A DNA stretch of 6,997 nucleotides from Myxococcales bacterium (GTDB taxonomy: Bacteria; Myxococcota; Polyangia; Polyangiales; Polyangiaceae). How positions within the stretch are numbered: the first letter of the stretch is position 1; every line of letters begins with the position of its first letter. Positions 5,097-6,997 of this stretch are shown in pieces. A program made the translations under genes and the position numbers. The stretch spans positions 1-6,997 of the forward strand of contig JAGQIY010000440.1 in NCBI GenBank assembly GCA_020430865.1. The letters run 5' to 3'. Below the pieces are notes generated by a model. That model saw only the letters and a list, made by a program, of their open reading frames with translations, was not told where the DNA came from and ran no database searches.

Positions 5097-6997
5097 TCAA
5101 TCCTGCCGGCACGCGTCCAGCGCTTCGATGAAGCGACCTCGGGCTGCCAGCGCCACGGGCGAGCGCACGATGGCGTCCTGGAGCGCACGTCGCAGGTCCA
5201 GGCGCTCGACGTCCGCCTGGGTCAGATGCTCGGTCAGCGCGGCGGCGACCGCGTCGACGTAGGCCCGAGTGGCTGCTGGCCACTCCGCGTATTCCTCCAC
5301 ACGGCGCAGCAGGGCGAAGCCCACGGCCGGGAGGCGAGTGCCGCGAACGATGTCGTCGTCCAGGTAGTAGCAGCGGTCGCGGAGGGAGGCGAAGTTCGAC
5401 GGGTGCACGTCCAGCAGCACCTGGCTCTTTGCCGCGAGGATCAGCGCGCGGACCACCAGCTCACCGAAGATGACCAGGCTGCGCTCGAGCTCTGCGCCGT
5501 CCTTGCGGTGAACTGCGAAGGTCATGGAGCCGCGCAGCGTGGTCAGCCAGGGTGTCACCGTCCAGAGCCAGAAGTCGCCGGTGGGACCTTGCTGGACGGT
5601 GAGGACGGTGTTCTGAACCAGCAGCTCACCGAGCAGGATCTTGTGCCGCACAAGCTGGAGCAGGGCGTCCCGCGCCTCGTCCGCGTCGAGGAAGCGGCGC
5701 CGCGCAGCTGTCTTCAGGCACCAGATCCCCGCCTCGTAGATGTACGCGTCGGAGCGACCGCTTCCGTCGGCGGTGCCACTGCGTCCCACCAGCTCGGTGT
5801 GGAGGATGGCGTCAGCGATGGGGATGCGTTGCAGGATCTCGCGGCCATTGGCGGAGGGCCAAACCAGCCCGCTGGGCACGTCGGCGGCTGGCAGCGGAGG
5901 GAGCGGCGCCAGCACCTGGCTGGAGCTCGGAGGAGGCCGCGTCGGGCGCTCCGACTCCGGGATCGTCGCGGATGCCGCGTGGAGTGTCTGGTTGCTGTCG
6001 ACGGACGATCGACTCGAGGTCGCGTTCTCCGCGAGGCTGGTGGTCCCCTGTCGGCGAGACGTGATCGCTGCCGCGACCAAGGCCGAGTGCCCATCGGCGG
6101 GTTGCGCGAGGGGCCGCTGCGCCACGGCGCCCACCGAGCGTTCGGCCTCCATCTCGTTGGCCGGTCCGCACGGAATCGACCAGGACTCGTCGATCTCGGA
6201 GGTCGACTCTGGGGCGGCCTCTGCTCGTTGCGTGATGGGCTCGGGGTCCGCGTCCGCTTCGGGCAGCGGCTCTTCGGGTAGCGGCTCTTCGGGCGGCGGC
6301 TCTTCGCGCGGCGGCTCTTCGGGCCGCGGTTCTCGGGCGGTAGCCGTGTCGCAGATCCGGGCGCTGCCTGCCTTGGGCTCTTGGGCCGCGAGGGTGTTCT
6401 GCTGGTCCAGGACGACGTCGAGCGGCGTCTTGGGATCGCTCTCTTCCCGGCGCGCCATGTCCAGCATCAGCGCCTCGCCTCCCAGGACCTCTCCGGTCAG
6501 TTCCTCCAGACCCCGCTCCAGCACCAGGCGTTGCACACGCTCGGCAGCGGCGCGGATTGCCAGCACGACGGTCTCGCGTACCCCTGCGCCGGTCGCGGCG
6601 TTCGCTGCGACGGCGGCGACGCCCGGTGTACCGAGGGCCTCAGCCACCGCGGGCGGAGCTGCCGCCCCGGGCAGGTCCTGCTTGTTGGCCTGGATCAAGA
6701 TGGGCGTATCCGCGCGGTCAATCCTCTCGAGGTACTGGCGCAACAGTCGGTACATCGGCCTGGCCTCCTCGAGCTCCTTGGGCGCGCTGGAGGTGACGAA
6801 CACGACGGCGTCCGCGATGTCGAGCAGATGCCAGCGCCTGCGAGAGAGCACCGCCTGCCCGGGCACCGTCAACAGGTGACAGCGCAAACCGTGACCCGCC
6901 ACGACCCCGCCCTCGAGCTGCATCCAGTCGAAGAACAGCGTTCGGCCAGCCAGCGCCTTGGGGGAATACAGGTCGCTGCGGCGGAGCGGCGTGAAGA
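5097..6997 (-). CDS. MglA-like small GTPase fused to a kinase-like domain (5' end outside window)
   Basis: The frame runs off the right edge: 24 codons upstream of the ATG at 6923 are open and encode RTLFFDW, the switch I region of MglA-type GTPases, so 6923 is not the start and the P-loop lies outside. Numbering from Met 6923, residues 1-140 continue the GTPase with TVPGQ (19-23, the MglA form of G3) and NKQD (80-83, G4); G5 is degenerate (NAATG, 108-112). Residues about 155-350 are a low-complexity, acidic and Pro-rich linker with EEP repeats. Residues about 350-600 look like a divergent protein-kinase-type fold: a possible strand-3 lysine Lys404 (IWCLK), catalytic-loop-like DVHPSN (Asp505, Asn510) and an acidic YYLDDD (519-524) at the spacing of a metal-binding loop. 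The kinase reading is an inference from motif spacing, and it could be a pseudokinase. It is the first gene of the - strand operon seen here and probably the partner of the Roadblock protein. Confidence 0.85.
   Translation of the reverse strand, partial: FTPLRRSDLYSPKALAGRTLFFDWMQLEGGVVAGHGLRCHLLTVPGQAVLSRRRWHLLDIADAVVFVTSSAPKELEEARPMYRLLRQYLERIDRADTPILIQANKQDLPGAAAPPAVAEALGTPGVAAVAANAATGAGVRETVVLAIRAAAERVQRLVLERGLEELTGEVLGGEALMLDMARREESDPKTPLDVVLDQQNTLAAQEPKAGSARICDTATAREPRPEEPPREEPPPEEPLPEEPLPEADADPEPITQRAEAAPESTSEIDESWSIPCGPANEMEAERSVGAVAQRPLAQPADGHSALVAAAITSRRQGTTSLAENATSSRSSVDSNQTLHAASATIPESERPTRPPPSSSQVLAPLPPLPAADVPSGLVWPSANGREILQRIPIADAILHTELVGRSGTADGSGRSDAYIYEAGIWCLKTAARRRFLDADEARDALLQLVRHKILLGELLVQNTVLTVQQGPTGDFWLWTVTPWLTTLRGSMTFAVHRKDGAELERSLVIFGELVVRALILAAKSQVLLDVHPSNFASLRDRCYYLDDDIVRGTRLPAVGFALLRRVEEYAEWPAATRAYVDAVAAALTEHLTQADVERLDLRRALQDAIVRSPVALAARGRFIEALDACRQD
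5101..5104 (-). promoter_or_regulatory. Ribosome binding site of the metallophosphoesterase gene
   Basis: On the - strand AGGA lies 6 bases before the ATG at 5094, inside the last codons of the upstream gene. It decides the start in favour of 5094 rather than the open extension to 5283. Confidence 0.6.
6262..6336. repeat. 15-base tandem repeat in the linker of the GTPase-kinase-like gene
   Basis: Five head-to-tail copies of a 15-base unit, of the form GGcaGCGGCTCTTCG on the + strand, at 6262, 6277, 6292, 6307 and 6322. The first four differ by only a few bases and the last is degenerate. Read on the coding (-) strand they give repeated five-residue units of the EEPLP/EEPPP kind in the disordered linker. 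The unit is a multiple of three, so copy-number change would alter linker length without breaking the frame. Confidence 0.85.

Noticed and set aside
5095..5283. N-terminal extension of the metallophosphoesterase to 5283
   Set aside because: It would overlap the upstream gene by almost 190 bases, is Arg/Gly-rich, and the family begins at MRVGIIADVH with AGGA upstream of 5094.
5226..6879. Long + strand open frames across the GTPase-kinase-like gene (5226-6281 and 5740-6879)
   Set aside because: Both are antisense shadows of a gene with clear GTPase motifs. Their low-complexity Ser/Gly-rich stretches come from the linker repeats read backwards.

Overview
This is a GC-rich window carrying seven protein-coding genes with almost no intergenic DNA. 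It looks like a chromosomal segment of a high-GC bacterium. The MglA-like GTPase, the Roadblock protein and the kinase-like domain together suggest a Myxococcota-type (Polyangia or Myxococcia) delta-proteobacterial relative, but that assignment is an inference from gene content, not from a marker gene. I see no RNA gene, CRISPR array, insertion sequence or phage gene, and no stretch over 300 bases without a gene.

The layout is two convergent blocks. On the + strand: the 3' end of a protein ending in a dual-specificity phosphatase (DSP) domain (1-568); a Roadblock/LC7-like protein (579-983); an unrecognised helical protein (1000-1995); and a 12-segment MFS transporter (about 2014-3282). On the - strand, in transcription order: an MglA-like small GTPase joined through a long disordered linker to a C-terminal domain that reads as a cryptic protein-kinase-like fold (5097 to beyond 6997); a metallophosphoesterase (4348-5094); and a fusion of a shortened ABC-type ATPase with a DSP (3311-4351). 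The blocks meet tail to tail over 28 bases (3283-3310).

The most notable point is that the two outer ends are related. The reading frame at the left edge continues upstream of any start codon, and its first residues match the ABC/DSP junction of the complete - strand fusion. So the left-hand gene is very probably a second ABC ATPase-DSP fusion, cut by the window edge. The locus would then hold two such fusions, both with intact phosphatase catalytic residues, along with a Ras-like GTPase, a Roadblock protein (the class that regulates MglA-type GTPases), a kinase-like domain and a metallophosphoesterase.

As a working hypothesis, this is a signalling module in which a GTPase switch and reversible phosphorylation act together. 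The Roadblock protein would be the GTPase regulator, the kinase-like domain the writer or a pseudokinase scaffold, and the DSPs or metallophosphoesterase the erasers. The - strand genes are packed with a 2-base gap and a 4-base start/stop overlap, so they are almost certainly co-translated. The + strand genes A, B and C are equally tight. The MFS transporter is the least certain member of the module.
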